A stretch of DNA of 64,000 nucleotides from Salegentibacter sp. R32 (GCF_008692195.1 NZ_RXOM01000018.1:62001-126000), one strand, 5' to 3'. Numbered from the stretch's first letter, positions 8,417 to 16,651 are shown. Program-made: numbers and translations. The notes: generated by a model not told the origin, from the letters alone.

Positions 8417-9250
8417 ATGAATCCATCTTATAAAGGTTTTTACTTTACCCTAGAACCTCCCCAGCCAGCAACCGAAATCCTAATAGCCGAATTGGGCGAA
8501 TTGGGTTTTGAAAGTTTTGTTGAAACAGAAACCGGTTTGCAGGCTTTTATTATTACTGAAGAATATCAAGAAGGATTGTTAGAAGAAGTACAAATTCTGC
8601 AATCGGAAGAGTTTAAGATTTCTTACACTTCAGAAGATATAGAGCAAGTCAACTGGAACGAAGAGTGGGAAAAAAACTTTTCTCCGATTATGGTTGATGA
8701 AGTTTGTCAGGTTCGAGCACCATTTCACCCAAAATTAGAAACGGAGTTTGATATTGTGATTGAACCTAAAATGTCTTTCGGAACTGGTCATCATGCGACT
8801 ACTCATATTATGATTCAGCATATTTTAAAAGAAGATTGGCAAGATAAAAAAGTGTTGGATATGGGCTGCGGAACCGGAGTTTTGGCCATTCTCACCGAAA
8901 TGAAAGGAGCAAAACCCATCGACGCAATTGATATTGATAACTGGTGCTATTTAAATACCTTAGAAAATGTAGAGCGCAATAATTGCAAACATATTTCAAC
9001 TTATGAAGGTGACGCGAGTTTGCTAGAAGGTAAAAGCTATGATGCGATTATTGCTAATATCAACCGGAACATTTTGTTAAACGATATGGCAACTTATGTA
9101 AATTGTTTAAATGCTAACGGAAAATTATTTTTAAGTGGTTTTTATCAGGAGGACTTACCAATTATTAAAGATTCTTGTGAAAAACTGGGATTAACTTACG
9201 AAAGTTACTTAGAACGAGAGCGTTGGATCGCAGCAAAATTTGTTAAATAA
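8417..9250 (+). CDS. prmA: Ribosomal protein L11 methyltransferase PrmA
   Basis: SAM-dependent enzyme that trimethylates ribosomal protein L11. The 277-aa length is typical. The N-terminal substrate-recognition domain spans ~1-100, then the Rossmann methyltransferase begins with MSFGTGHHATTHIM (PrmA signature), motif I VLDMGCGTGVLAI, acidic motif IDAIDID and the NxN-type motif IIANINRNIL. It lies 38 nt after queE and 51 nt before clpS, all on +. Confidence 0.93.
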   Translation: MNPSYKGFYFTLEPPQPATEILIAELGELGFESFVETETGLQAFIITEEYQEGLLEEVQILQSEEFKISYTSEDIEQVNWNEEWEKNFSPIMVDEVCQVRAPFHPKLETEFDIVIEPKMSFGTGHHATTHIMIQHILKEDWQDKKVLDMGCGTGVLAILTEMKGAKPIDAIDIDNWCYLNTLENVERNNCKHISTYEGDASLLEGKSYDAIIANINRNILLNDMATYVNCLNANGKLFLSGFYQEDLPIIKDSCEKLGLTYESYLERERWIAAKFVK

Positions 9251-9301
9251 TTTATTTTTTTGAAGGTTATTTTTTAATTTTAAGTGTTTAAAATATTAAG
9301 T

Positions 9302-9577
9302 ATGAGCGTGCAAGAAGAAGTTTTAGAAGAATTACTCACCCAAACAGAAGAAACAGAACAGAATGAAATAGTGGTGTTTAATGATGATGTAAACACTTTT
9401 GATTTTGTAATTGAAATGTTGATACAAACCTGTGATCACAATCCTTTACAAGCAGAACAATGTACGATGCTTATTCATTACAAAGGTAAATGCGCCGTAA
9501 AAACTGGCGACTACGACGATTTAAAACCCCGTTGTAGTGCTTTATTAGAAGCAGGGATAAGCGCAGAAATACAGTGA
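9302..9577 (+). CDS. clpS: ATP-dependent Clp protease adaptor ClpS
   Basis: Adaptor that delivers N-degron substrates to ClpA/ClpC-ClpP. Start set at ATG 9302 (91 aa). The core VVFNDDVNTFDFVIEMLIQTC matches the ClpS NDDxxxxxxVI motif, and EQCTMLIHYKGKCAVKTGDYDDL matches the second half, where Met/His and the GKCAVKTG turn form the docking surface. Located directly after prmA and followed by a terminator. Confidence 0.92.
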   Translation: MSVQEEVLEELLTQTEETEQNEIVVFNDDVNTFDFVIEMLIQTCDHNPLQAEQCTMLIHYKGKCAVKTGDYDDLKPRCSALLEAGISAEIQ

Positions 9578-9604
9578 TTGTCGGAGTGTAAAATCAAAAT
9601 ATGT

Positions 9605-9640
9605 CAAAATCCTTTTCAATTATTTTGGAAAGGATTTTTT
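9605..9640 (+). terminator. Terminator of clpS, overlapping the end of the converging methyltransferase
   Basis: aaaatccttt pairs with aaaggatttt across a 13-nt loop, followed by T residues. It overlaps the last codons of the minus-strand methyltransferase (stop at 9620). Confidence 0.75.
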
Positions 9641-10366
9641 CTTTCCTACTCGGAGTAAGACCGGAAAGTTTACTTCTCTTTTTTGATTTCCCCAGCTTTT
9701 CTTTAAGTCGATTTTTATAAATCGAAGCGGACTCTCATTTATTGTCTTTTCATAATGTTTCACTGCAGACCATGTGTTGAGGTAATTCAGCATCTCTTCT
9801 GCAGTCCAATTAACTTTAATTTGAAAAGCTGGCACAGAAATTTCTTTGAAAGGGAATGGAATTGTTTGATAGTTCTCTTCAATATATTTTCGTTCTTCAT
9901 CCCAATAGAAGCCAATAATATCGTCGTAAAAGTGATGGGTAATGTTATCAATTTCAGGAGAAATACTTAATAATCCATAACCAATAACGGCTAAAATTCC
10001 GTTTGGTTTTAAAGTTCGGTTTACTTCTGCATAAAACTTATCAAAATCAAACCAATGAATAGCTTGCGCTACGGTAATCAAATCAAACTGATTTTCTTCG
10101 AAATTTGTTTTCTCTGCTGGTTGAATAGAATAATTAATATTATTTAATTTTGGTGCTTGCTCGAGTTGAGAAGCACTGATGTCGGTCGCTTCAACTAAGT
10201 TGAATTTTTTAGCAAGTTGAGTGGCAACTTGGCCATTACCGGCCGCACAATCCCAAGCTGAATTTTTATTTTCTACTAAATCAAATATAAAATTGAATAA
10301 ATCAGCAGGATAGGTAGGCCGATATTTTGCGTATAGGTCTGAATCTTTAGAGAAGTTATCTTTCAT
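9620..10366 (-). CDS. Class I SAM-dependent methyltransferase
   Basis: A 248-aa methyltransferase_11-type protein. It begins with the pattern FSKDSDLYAKYRPTYPADLF common to this group, then motif I AWDCAAGNGQVATQLA, and motif IV-like DLITVAQAIHWFDFDKF. Proteins of this group methylate small molecules, and the substrate is unknown. Monocistronic and convergent with clpS. Its start lies 11 nt downstream (in the minus direction) of a hairpin. Confidence 0.82.
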   Translation of the reverse strand: MKDNFSKDSDLYAKYRPTYPADLFNFIFDLVENKNSAWDCAAGNGQVATQLAKKFNLVEATDISASQLEQAPKLNNINYSIQPAEKTNFEENQFDLITVAQAIHWFDFDKFYAEVNRTLKPNGILAVIGYGLLSISPEIDNITHHFYDDIIGFYWDEERKYIEENYQTIPFPFKEISVPAFQIKVNWTAEEMLNYLNTWSAVKHYEKTINESPLRFIKIDLKKSWGNQKREVNFPVLLRVGKKKSFPK

Positions 10367-10376
10367 GCTTAAAAAT

Positions 10377-10406
10377 AAAAAAAGCTTAGCAAATTGCTAA
10401 GCTTTT
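10377..10406 (-). terminator. Hairpin upstream of the methyltransferase (unit alpha)
   Basis: aaaaaagcttagca/tgctaagctttt forms a strong stem. Read on the minus strand it ends in a T run, so it would stop transcripts coming from 10.4-10.9 kb just before the methyltransferase start. Confidence 0.65.
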
Positions 10407-10556
10407 ACGCCTTTTGATTGATGAGAACATATTTTGGCTAAAAAATAAATTTAAAGGCGATTTCTTTAGTATTTATTAATAAGACTGGATTTAAATTAAA
10501 ATGTTGCAAAAAAAAATAATAAAAAATTAAAATTTTAATATTAACGGTAAAAAAGA
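10407..10556. other. Gene-free stretch between two related hairpin units
   Basis: Very AT-rich, with no ATG-started ORF of useful size on either strand. The left part (10405-10440) repeats sequence found after the second hairpin (10587-10620): acgcc, then ttgattgatga, then gagaaca. It may be a decayed duplicate of the small ORF unit. Confidence 0.4.
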
Positions 10557-10582
10557 TAAAGGCTAACGAAACCGTTAGCCTT
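10557..10582 (-). terminator. Terminator of the 41-aa small ORF (unit beta)
   Basis: aaaggctaac/gttagccttt forms a 10-bp stem and is followed on the minus strand by ATCTTTTTT. It lies about 35 nt past the stop of the small ORF at 10618. Confidence 0.75.
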
Positions 10583-10617
10583 TGGTTACGCCGTTGATTG
10601 ATGAATGAGAACAATTT

Positions 10618-10743
10618 TTAACTAATTAAATATCGGCGTTTGCTGTTCCAAAACTTTTTACGGCTATTCACAGTGGAATAGTGGCTATCGTTTTCTAAAG
10701 TTTTTGTACTTGCTTGGTCTAGTGATAAATTTACAGTATTCAT
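10618..10743 (-). CDS. Putative 41-aa basic peptide
   Basis: The reading frame starts MNTVNLSLDQASTKTLEND and ends KKFWNSKRRYLIS. It is Ser/Asn-rich in the first half and strongly basic in the last 13 residues. A terminator follows it. I do not recognise the family. The ATG-to-terminator arrangement in an otherwise gene-free stretch supports a real transcript. Nearby sequence TTGTTCTCAT-CATCAATCA plus GGCGTAA after its stop recurs 180 bp downstream in unit alpha, in front of another hairpin. It could instead be a small RNA. Confidence 0.5.
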   Translation of the reverse strand: MNTVNLSLDQASTKTLENDSHYSTVNSRKKFWNSKRRYLIS

Positions 10744-10862
10744 AATATTGTGTTTTTGATTGTTGATGAATGATTTATACTAGTATGACGCTGAAGAATA
10801 AAATTTGTTACAGTACTTGGTAATACAAAGTAATGTTTTAAGATTTATTTAACGTTTCAAGC

Positions 10863-11618
10863 TTATAAATATTTTTCGCTTAAATATCTCCAATAGCGTT
10901 TGGGGACGTGTTGTTGGTGGAGTTTGGTGTTTTTTCTAGATTTAATATTCGTGCTGTCAAAATAATTTTTCCATAAGTGTTGAAACTGAATTTCTTCCGT
11001 CGTAAAAAAGTCGGTGGAAGTTTCTAAAATAGAAGCGGGCAGATCAAGCTGAATAATTTCTACTTTCTCCAGATCGTAAAAAATTCCGTAGTTTCTTTTT
11101 AAATCGTAAATGCACCATTTTTGATCGGCATACCGGTTCTTAAAATGTTTGACATTGAGCGGCAACACATTAAAATCGGGTTCTACAGTGGCAAAATAAA
11201 TAGCATCTTTTGTTTTTCTAAAGCGAACAAAAGCATCCATTCGGTGTTTTTCTCGACCAACTTGTTTTACCGTTTGTGCTACTTTTAAAACCGCAGGATG
11301 CGCATAGTCTTTAGTAATATCTTTTGTAGAAACTAAAGCGTGTTGAATGTATTGAAATAAAGTAATTTCAATTTCATCCAGTTCACTTAAAAATGCCCAA
11401 TAAATTTGTTGGCTTCCGCGAGAACCACATTTAGCTTTTACCTTTTTCCACACGCGAATTGCTTTTTCTTCAGAAGTGATGACCTCTTCAACTTCTTCAA
11501 AAAAATCACCCATAAATTTTTCTTTCTTGACAATTTTGGGCTGCTTGCATTTATATTCATAAGCCATAAAAACTGCTGAAAGAAAACCTTCAAAAGAAGC
11601 ATCGTAAATAAAGATCAT
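10863..11618 (-). CDS. DUF4130 (TIGR03915-type) putative DNA metabolism protein
   Basis: A 251-aa protein opening with MIFIYDASFEGFLSAVF, the hallmark of the TIGR03915 family. Other conserved pieces are RKTKDAIYFATVEPDFNVLPL, FKNRYADQKWCIYDLKRNYGI and the end PKRYWRYLSEKYL. The family is a usual neighbour or fusion partner of a radical SAM protein (the next gene upstream, 11690-12976) and of uracil-DNA glycosylase-like domains, so a DNA repair or modification role has been proposed but not shown. It is 71 nt downstream of that partner, with a short repeat between. Confidence 0.85.
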   Translation of the reverse strand: MIFIYDASFEGFLSAVFMAYEYKCKQPKIVKKEKFMGDFFEEVEEVITSEEKAIRVWKKVKAKCGSRGSQQIYWAFLSELDEIEITLFQYIQHALVSTKDITKDYAHPAVLKVAQTVKQVGREKHRMDAFVRFRKTKDAIYFATVEPDFNVLPLNVKHFKNRYADQKWCIYDLKRNYGIFYDLEKVEIIQLDLPASILETSTDFFTTEEIQFQHLWKNYFDSTNIKSRKNTKLHQQHVPKRYWRYLSEKYL

Positions 11619-11631
11619 TTGTAACTATTTT

Positions 11632-11667
11632 TCGTCATTCCGGGCTTGACCTGGAATCTCATTACAC
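11632..11667 (+). repeat. Dispersed palindromic repeat, copy 1
   Basis: tcgtcattccgggcttgacc and the following tggaatctcattac form an imperfect hairpin. Related copies lie at 63288-63321 and, inverted, at 26419-26448. A second motif, agcttgtcgaa, follows. Confidence 0.7.
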
Positions 11668-11689
11668 TTAGTTTAAGCTTGTCGAAATT

Positions 11690-12976
11690 TCAATACTGAA
11701 TCAACGCATCTTGTTTATCAAATAAATTCAACTGATTGTTATATGTATTTCTGAATTTACTACTCGAATTTTGTAAAATCAAACTTTTAATATTCATCGC
11801 AGAAAGGTCTTTTTTCTCCCATTCTTTTGAATTGCAAACCATAAAATATTTAGCGCGATTAAGTGCAACACCAATCTTTTTTAAATGCTCCCAATTAAGA
11901 TTGCGATATTTTCTAGCGCCTAAAATCTTGTAGACAGATTTCATTCCGAGTCCGGGGATTCTTGCCAGCATTTGCTTATCGGCTTTATTCACATCTACCG
12001 GGAATAAATGTAAATTACGCAACGCCCAACTCAGTTTCGGGTCTACATCACTGTCGAGATTTGGGTGTTCTTTGTTGAGTAATTCTTCAATAGAAAATCC
12101 GTAAAAACGCATCAACCAATCGGCTTGATATAATCGATTCTCTCGTAGTAACGGCACATCGGTCCCAATGGAAGGTAATCTGGGGTCGTAACTCACGGGT
12201 ATATAACCCGAATAATATACCCGTTTCATCTGGTATTTTTTATAGAAGTAAGCAGCGGTATACATCACTTGTGCATCGGTTTCGTTGGTCGCACCGACGA
12301 TCATTTGTGTGCTTTGCCCGGCGGGAGCAAATTTGGGAGTACTTTTAATGATTCTCTTTTCGGATTTATGCCGAATAATTTCATCTTTTACCTTTTTCAT
12401 AGGTTGAAGAAAATCTTTTCGGTCTTTATCGGGCGCTAGCAATTTTAGACCTTCTCGTGTGGGAATTTCAATATTTACAGAAAGCCGATCGGCATATAAA
12501 CCTGCTTCGTGCATCAACTCATCACTCGCTCCGGGAATTGATTTAAGATGAATATAACCATTAAAATTTTCTTCTAACCGAAGTTTTTTGGCTACTTGTA
12601 CCAAACGTTCCATCGTGGTGTCGGGACTTTTAAAAATACCTGAACTCAAAAAAAGTCCTTCAATATAATTTCGACGATAAAAATTAATCGTTAGATCGAC
12701 TACTTCTTGCACTTTAAAAGCTGCTCGTTGAATATCATTACTTTTTCGAGTTACACAATAGGCGCAATCGAAAATACAATGATTGGTGAGCAAAATTTTT
12801 AATAACGAAACACAACGCCCGTCTTCGGTATAACTATGGCAAATACCCATTCCGCTAGAATCCCCAAGTCCTTTACCTTTATTTTGCCGTTTGCTTCCGC
12901 TGCTGGAACACGAAACATCGTACTTCGCAGCATCGGCAAGAATATTGAGTTTTTCTTTTATTCGATCAAAATTCAT
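11690..12976 (-). CDS. Putative DNA modification/repair radical SAM protein (TIGR03916-type)
   Basis: A 428-aa radical SAM protein with cluster motif NHCIFDCAYC (Cys67, Cys71, Cys74). It starts with the family signature DRIKEKLNILADAAKYDVSC and SGMGICHSYTEDGRCVSLLK. The C-terminal part holds a helix-hairpin-helix, LARIPGLGMKSVYKIL (about residues 335-380), which binds DNA non-specifically in repair enzymes. Together with the downstream DUF4130 gene it forms a widely conserved pair whose reaction is unknown. A -7 element TAAGTTTG precedes it. Confidence 0.88.
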   Translation of the reverse strand: MNFDRIKEKLNILADAAKYDVSCSSSGSKRQNKGKGLGDSSGMGICHSYTEDGRCVSLLKILLTNHCIFDCAYCVTRKSNDIQRAAFKVQEVVDLTINFYRRNYIEGLFLSSGIFKSPDTTMERLVQVAKKLRLEENFNGYIHLKSIPGASDELMHEAGLYADRLSVNIEIPTREGLKLLAPDKDRKDFLQPMKKVKDEIIRHKSEKRIIKSTPKFAPAGQSTQMIVGATNETDAQVMYTAAYFYKKYQMKRVYYSGYIPVSYDPRLPSIGTDVPLLRENRLYQADWLMRFYGFSIEELLNKEHPNLDSDVDPKLSWALRNLHLFPVDVNKADKQMLARIPGLGMKSVYKILGARKYRNLNWEHLKKIGVALNRAKYFMVCNSKEWEKKDLSAMNIKSLILQNSSSKFRNTYNNQLNLFDKQDALIQY

Positions 12977-12994
12977 ATAAATATGGATATATTA

Positions 12995-13002
12995 CAAACT
13001 TA
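12995..13002 (-). promoter_or_regulatory. -7 promoter element of the radical SAM gene
   Basis: Minus strand reads TAAGTTTG, an exact TAnnTTTG match, 18 nt upstream of the ATG at 12976. No clear -33 TTG. Confidence 0.55.
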
Positions 13003-13123
13003 TGGAAATTATCCTTCGGTTAGAAAATCGTTGATGTTAAAATTGAGTTGATTAAAATTAGTTTAACTTGAAAGGTGAAGAGATAATAACGACTTATACA
13101 TTTTATTTATTTCTACGACCTAT

Positions 13124-14347
13124 ATGCACCTTCGAACCGCTACTGAACGACAAAAGAAAATCGCTACCATTATTACTTTTTTTACGATTCCGTTATCGGG
13201 ATTTATGACCGATGTTTATTTGCCTTCTTTCCCTTCGATGGCGAAAGATCTATCGGTTTCAGAAAGTAGTATTCAATTTACATTAACCTGCTTTTTCTTA
13301 AGTTATGGTTTTGCGCAGTTATTTGTAGGAAGTGTTTTAGATAGTGTGGGGCGTTATAAACCGTTATTAATTTCGTTAGCAGCCTTATTTGTAAGTAGTT
13401 TGGCCGTAACATTTACCGACGAAGTTTGGTTAATTTCTTTTTGGCGAATTGTACAAGGTATCGGTACAGCTTTCGTTGTGGTCGCCAAGCGAGCTTATTT
13501 TGTAGATGTTTACGATACCGAAAGAAGAAAACACTACCTAAGCTATTTTACGATCGTTTGGTCTTGCGGTCCGATTATCGCTCCTTTTCTTGGTGGTTAT
13601 TTAGAAGAATTATTCAACTGGCAGGCTAATTTTTACTTTCTAGCTATTTATTCAGCATTACTTTTTGTTGCTGAAGCAGTTTTTAGTGGGGAAACCATTC
13701 GAGTAGTTAAAAAATTCAACTTGAAAAAAACAACAAAATTGTATCGAGTAATGTTAAGGAACAGGGCTTTTGTGTTGGGTATCCTAATTTTAGGCTTAGC
13801 CTATTCGGTAGTGATGGTTTTCAATATTGCAGGTCCTTTTGTGGTAGAGCAACATTTTGATTTTAATCCGGTAGTGATTGGGTATTGTACATTGATCCTA
13901 GGAATTTCTTGGATGATCGGTGGTATTTTGAGTAAGCGATTTAATTTTTATCCTTTTGCTCCAAAAAATAAATTTGCTGTAATCGTTCAATTAGCGCTAA
14001 TTTCTTTGTTAGTATTACTAAGTTTTAATTTCGATACTTTATATGTATTGATCGCTTTTGCTTTTTTAATTCATATTTGTTCCGGCTTTATTTTTACCAA
14101 TTACTTTACTAATAACATGATTTATTACCCGAGTAATGCAGGTATTGCAGGCGGATTAATTGGCGGATTGCTTTACATCATCACTTCTTTTTCTAGTTTT
14201 ATCATTTCATCTTCCGGTGAAATTATCGATACGCAAGATATGGGGTTACGGTACTTGCTAATTTCAATTCCGTTAGCGATCGCTATCTTTTATGCGCTTG
14301 CTGTTCAGTTGAAGCGTCTTAAGAAAAGAAAATTAATTGCTAAATAA
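13124..14347 (+). CDS. MFS transporter, Bcr/CflA-type drug exporter
   Basis: A 407-aa, 12-helix inner-membrane protein. It starts RQKKIATIITFFTIPLSGFMTDVYLPSFPSMAKDL, typical of the Bcr/CflA drug:H+ antiporters (LPSxPxMAxDL), followed by the motif A-like GSVLDSVGRYKPLL and the motif C-like GPIIAPFLGGYL. Substrate unknown. It ends 55 nt before the S24 regulator on the same strand. Confidence 0.85.
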   Translation: MHLRTATERQKKIATIITFFTIPLSGFMTDVYLPSFPSMAKDLSVSESSIQFTLTCFFLSYGFAQLFVGSVLDSVGRYKPLLISLAALFVSSLAVTFTDEVWLISFWRIVQGIGTAFVVVAKRAYFVDVYDTERRKHYLSYFTIVWSCGPIIAPFLGGYLEELFNWQANFYFLAIYSALLFVAEAVFSGETIRVVKKFNLKKTTKLYRVMLRNRAFVLGILILGLAYSVVMVFNIAGPFVVEQHFDFNPVVIGYCTLILGISWMIGGILSKRFNFYPFAPKNKFAVIVQLALISLLVLLSFNFDTLYVLIAFAFLIHICSGFIFTNYFTNNMIYYPSNAGIAGGLIGGLLYIITSFSSFIISSSGEIIDTQDMGLRYLLISIPLAIAIFYALAVQLKRLKKRKLIAK

Positions 14348-14348
14348 G

Positions 14349-14381
14349 GGAAAATATCCTTTTATATTTTGGATTATTTCC
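14349..14381 (+). promoter_or_regulatory. Candidate operator of the S24 regulator gene
   Basis: ggaaaatatcc and ggattatttcc form an 11-nt inverted repeat (9 of 11 paired) with an 11-nt spacer. The right arm overlaps the -33 element (TTTG, 14368-14371). This arrangement suits autorepression by the encoded regulator. Confidence 0.45.
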
Positions 14382-14398
14382 TAATCCTGTTATCTTTA
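14368..14398 (+). promoter_or_regulatory. Promoter of the S24 regulator gene
   Basis: TTTG (14368-14371), 19 nt spacer, TATCTTTA (14391-14398). The spacing is the Bacteroidota optimum, and the start codon at 14403 is only 4 nt from the -7 element, so the mRNA is probably leaderless. Confidence 0.6.
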
Positions 14399-14402
14399 CG
14401 AT

Positions 14403-15164
14403 ATGGAATTAGGAATTGAGATTAAACGTTTTAAAGAAATAAGAGACGAAAATCAGTTTACACAAGCTGAATTTGCCGAGCGTCTAGGAGTAAAAAACAC
14501 TACAGCCGATATAGAACGCGGTCGTACCAAACTCTCCGGCACGGTGGTGATGGAATTGTTGAAGCAATTCAACATTAATCCACTTTGGTTATACGGGCAA
14601 AGTCATCAAAAACATTTGCCTTTGCATCAGGTCGATACGATGCCAAAAGTAATTACGGTCGATGTGGAAGATAACGAGAATATTACGATGGTTAACCAAA
14701 AAGCTGCTGCCGGCTATCCGCATAATATTCAAGATGTAGATTGGTACCGACAGTTGCCGGCGTTCGATTTTCCGCTTCCGCAGTATAGAAATGCTACTTA
14801 TCGCGGTTTTCAGGTAGAAGGAGATAGTATGATGCCGAATTTAAGACCTGAAGATTGGGTGTTGGCAAAAGCCATCCCAAGTTTATCGGATGCGAGTGAT
14901 CATAAAATTTATGTAGTCGTGATGTACGATACGGTGGTGGTAAAAAAATTACACAAATTAGCAGATCCTTCTAAAATACGATTAGTTTCTTTAAATGAAG
15001 AATATGCTCCTTTTGAAGTGAAAGTTTCAGATATTCAAGAGTTGTGGCAAGTAACGAGTAAACTTACGTTTAGTTTAGATGCGAACTCAGAAAATAGTAT
15101 GCTCCGACAATTACAAGCTTCGATGGAAGAATTAAAATCACAGCTTAATTCTTTTAAACGATAA
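14403..15164 (+). CDS. LexA-like XRE/S24 transcriptional regulator
   Basis: A 253-aa repressor with an N-terminal XRE-type HTH (FKEIRDENQFTQAEFAERLG, residues ~10-65) and a C-terminal S24 peptidase domain. The self-cleavage site is a probable Ala103-Gly104 in QKAAAGYPH, nucleophile Ser142 in VEGDSMMPN, and general base Lys181 in VVVKKL, all present, so RecA- or stress-stimulated autocleavage is plausible. Flavobacterial homologues are free-standing regulators rather than phage-borne, and no phage genes are nearby. The target is unknown; it may regulate itself or the MFS gene. An alpha-helical tail follows the peptidase domain. Confidence 0.85.
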   Translation: MELGIEIKRFKEIRDENQFTQAEFAERLGVKNTTADIERGRTKLSGTVVMELLKQFNINPLWLYGQSHQKHLPLHQVDTMPKVITVDVEDNENITMVNQKAAAGYPHNIQDVDWYRQLPAFDFPLPQYRNATYRGFQVEGDSMMPNLRPEDWVLAKAIPSLSDASDHKIYVVVMYDTVVVKKLHKLADPSKIRLVSLNEEYAPFEVKVSDIQELWQVTSKLTFSLDANSENSMLRQLQASMEELKSQLNSFKR

Positions 15165-15165
15165 T

Positions 15166-15197
15166 AAAAAGGCTTTCAAATTTTGAAAGCCTTTTTT
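15166..15197. terminator. Bidirectional terminator
   Basis: aaaaaggctttcaaa pairs perfectly with ttttgaaagccttttt. It serves both the S24 gene and the converging lipoprotein gene. Confidence 0.9.
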
Positions 15198-15207
15198 AAG
15201 TTATTTA

Positions 15208-15621
15208 TTAGTTATTGTTTGCAAGTCGTTCCTGATCTTTAGAATCAAAAACTTCTTTACCATCTAACCAATTTTTGAAATTTTCTTCACCCATTTCAGC
15301 TATCATTTTAGATGAATTTATAGCAGTACCTTCAACTTTAATTGTCAAGACAAATGGTACATCATTATATCTTACTACACCATCAACTAATAAATCATAA
15401 CCAGGTCCGGCATTTTCTAAAGCTCTATCTAAAGCATCTTTAAGATTCCAACCTATTCCTAAGAAATATGACTTTTTTCCTTCAACTTTTTTTCCTTGTG
15501 TTTTGTCAACTTGTAGATTTACTTGCTTTGTACTAATCATTGTATAATCCACAAGTCTTACTGAACAGCTAGAAAGTGTTAAAGTTGTAATAGCAATTAA
15601 TAGTAAAGATTTAATTCTCAT
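15208..15621 (-). CDS. Hypothetical lipoprotein
   Basis: A 137-aa predicted lipoprotein. Start at 15621, giving MRIKSLLLIAITTLTLSSC with lipidation at the Cys; the upstream extension to 15669 would put 16 residues before the signal. The mature domain has the pattern FLGIGWNLKDALDRALENAGPGYDLLVDG, resembling small Bacteroidota lipoproteins of unknown function. No enzymatic motif seen. Confidence 0.7.
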   Translation of the reverse strand: MRIKSLLLIAITTLTLSSCSVRLVDYTMISTKQVNLQVDKTQGKKVEGKKSYFLGIGWNLKDALDRALENAGPGYDLLVDGVVRYNDVPFVLTIKVEGTAINSSKMIAEMGEENFKNWLDGKEVFDSKDQERLANNN

Positions 15622-15769
15622 AAAAGTAATTTTGTTTAGTTTCCTACTCGTAAGGCTTTTCGGTTTCACCCCGTTTCTTGATGGTTTCTGGTCTCCATTT
15701 TGTTAAAGAAAACCAAAAATAAAAATTTTATTGAAATATTACTGTATTAGATAATAAATTCTTAAATAT

Positions 15770-16651
15770 TTACTTGTCCCCATACATTTCAGCTAAAAAA
15801 GCTTTTAAAGAAGTGGGTTCATTACCGGTGAAATCTCTGTAGGTAGTTGCCGTTTCATCAAATTCACCCTGAGCAATTCCTTTAGCAAACATCATGGTCA
15901 TATCGATTGCCGGTTGAGGTACGCCATAACCTTTTAAAGTTTCTGCAAATTCTTCAGGTTCTGGAGAAACATAGTTAATTTCTGTTCCGCTTACTTCAGA
16001 AATAAGCGCTGCAATTTCAGCAAAGGTGAATGCTTTTTCGGTACTCACTTCGTAAGTTTTGTTTTCATGACCTTCACCGGTTAAAATTTCAGCAGCAAGA
16101 ACAGCCATATCTTTTCTGGCCATAAATCCGGTTTTTCCGTCTTCAGCAGGTAAGAAAAGCGTTTTACTTTCTAATAAATTCTCTCCGGCGAAAAGCGGGA
16201 TGACTTCCATATATAAATTATGCTTTAAAATGGTGTAATCCAAAGAAGCATTCTTTAGAGCATCTTCGGCCGCTAAATGACCTTTTGCTACGGGGTAAAT
16301 CGGTGAATTTTCAGATTCATCTTTTCTGCCGAAACTTGTATACACCACATGTTTTACACCTGCTTTTTCTGCAGCAGCAACAATGTTTTTGTGCTGAGCA
16401 ACTCGCTTGTCTAAATCATTTCCCGAGATAAAATAGATTTTTTCAACGCCACTAAAGGCTTTTTCTAACGAGCTTTCATCATCATAATTCCCTTCACGAA
16501 TATCGATCCCTTTAGCTTGTAAAGCTTCGGCTTTGCTGGTATCTCTTACTAAACCTGCGATTTGATTTGCTTCAATTTTGGTTAATAAGGCATCGATCAC
16601 TAAGCCTCCTAAATTTCCGGTAGCTCCGGTAATTAAAATTTTTCCTTGCAT
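15770..16651 (-). CDS. NmrA/QOR2-type NAD(P)H-dependent quinone oxidoreductase
   Basis: A 293-aa Rossmann protein with the nucleotide-binding motif ITGATGNLGGLVID near the N-terminus and YTSFGRKDESENSPI plus DYTILKHNLYMEV, which match the SDR_a5/QOR2 (YtfG) subgroup. Such enzymes reduce quinones with NADPH and are often controlled by a divergent HxlR/QorR-type regulator, exactly the arrangement here. Expression is probably induced by quinones or other electrophiles. No catalytic Tyr-x3-Lys is expected in this atypical SDR group. Confidence 0.85.
   Translation of the reverse strand: MQGKILITGATGNLGGLVIDALLTKIEANQIAGLVRDTSKAEALQAKGIDIREGNYDDESSLEKAFSGVEKIYFISGNDLDKRVAQHKNIVAAAEKAGVKHVVYTSFGRKDESENSPIYPVAKGHLAAEDALKNASLDYTILKHNLYMEVIPLFAGENLLESKTLFLPAEDGKTGFMARKDMAVLAAEILTGEGHENKTYEVSTEKAFTFAEIAALISEVSGTEINYVSPEPEEFAETLKGYGVPQPAIDMTMMFAKGIAQGEFDETATTYRDFTGNEPTSLKAFLAEMYGDK

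Noticed and set aside
10405-10535. A possible TTG-started micro-ORF in unit alpha (minus strand)
   Set aside because: No ATG, no similarity of the translated product to the 41-aa peptide; only 3' non-coding similarity was kept.
11632-11667. The short palindrome as a transcription terminator between the radical SAM and DUF4130 genes
   Set aside because: It lacks a T run and copies exist at unrelated sites, so it is treated as a dispersed repeat.
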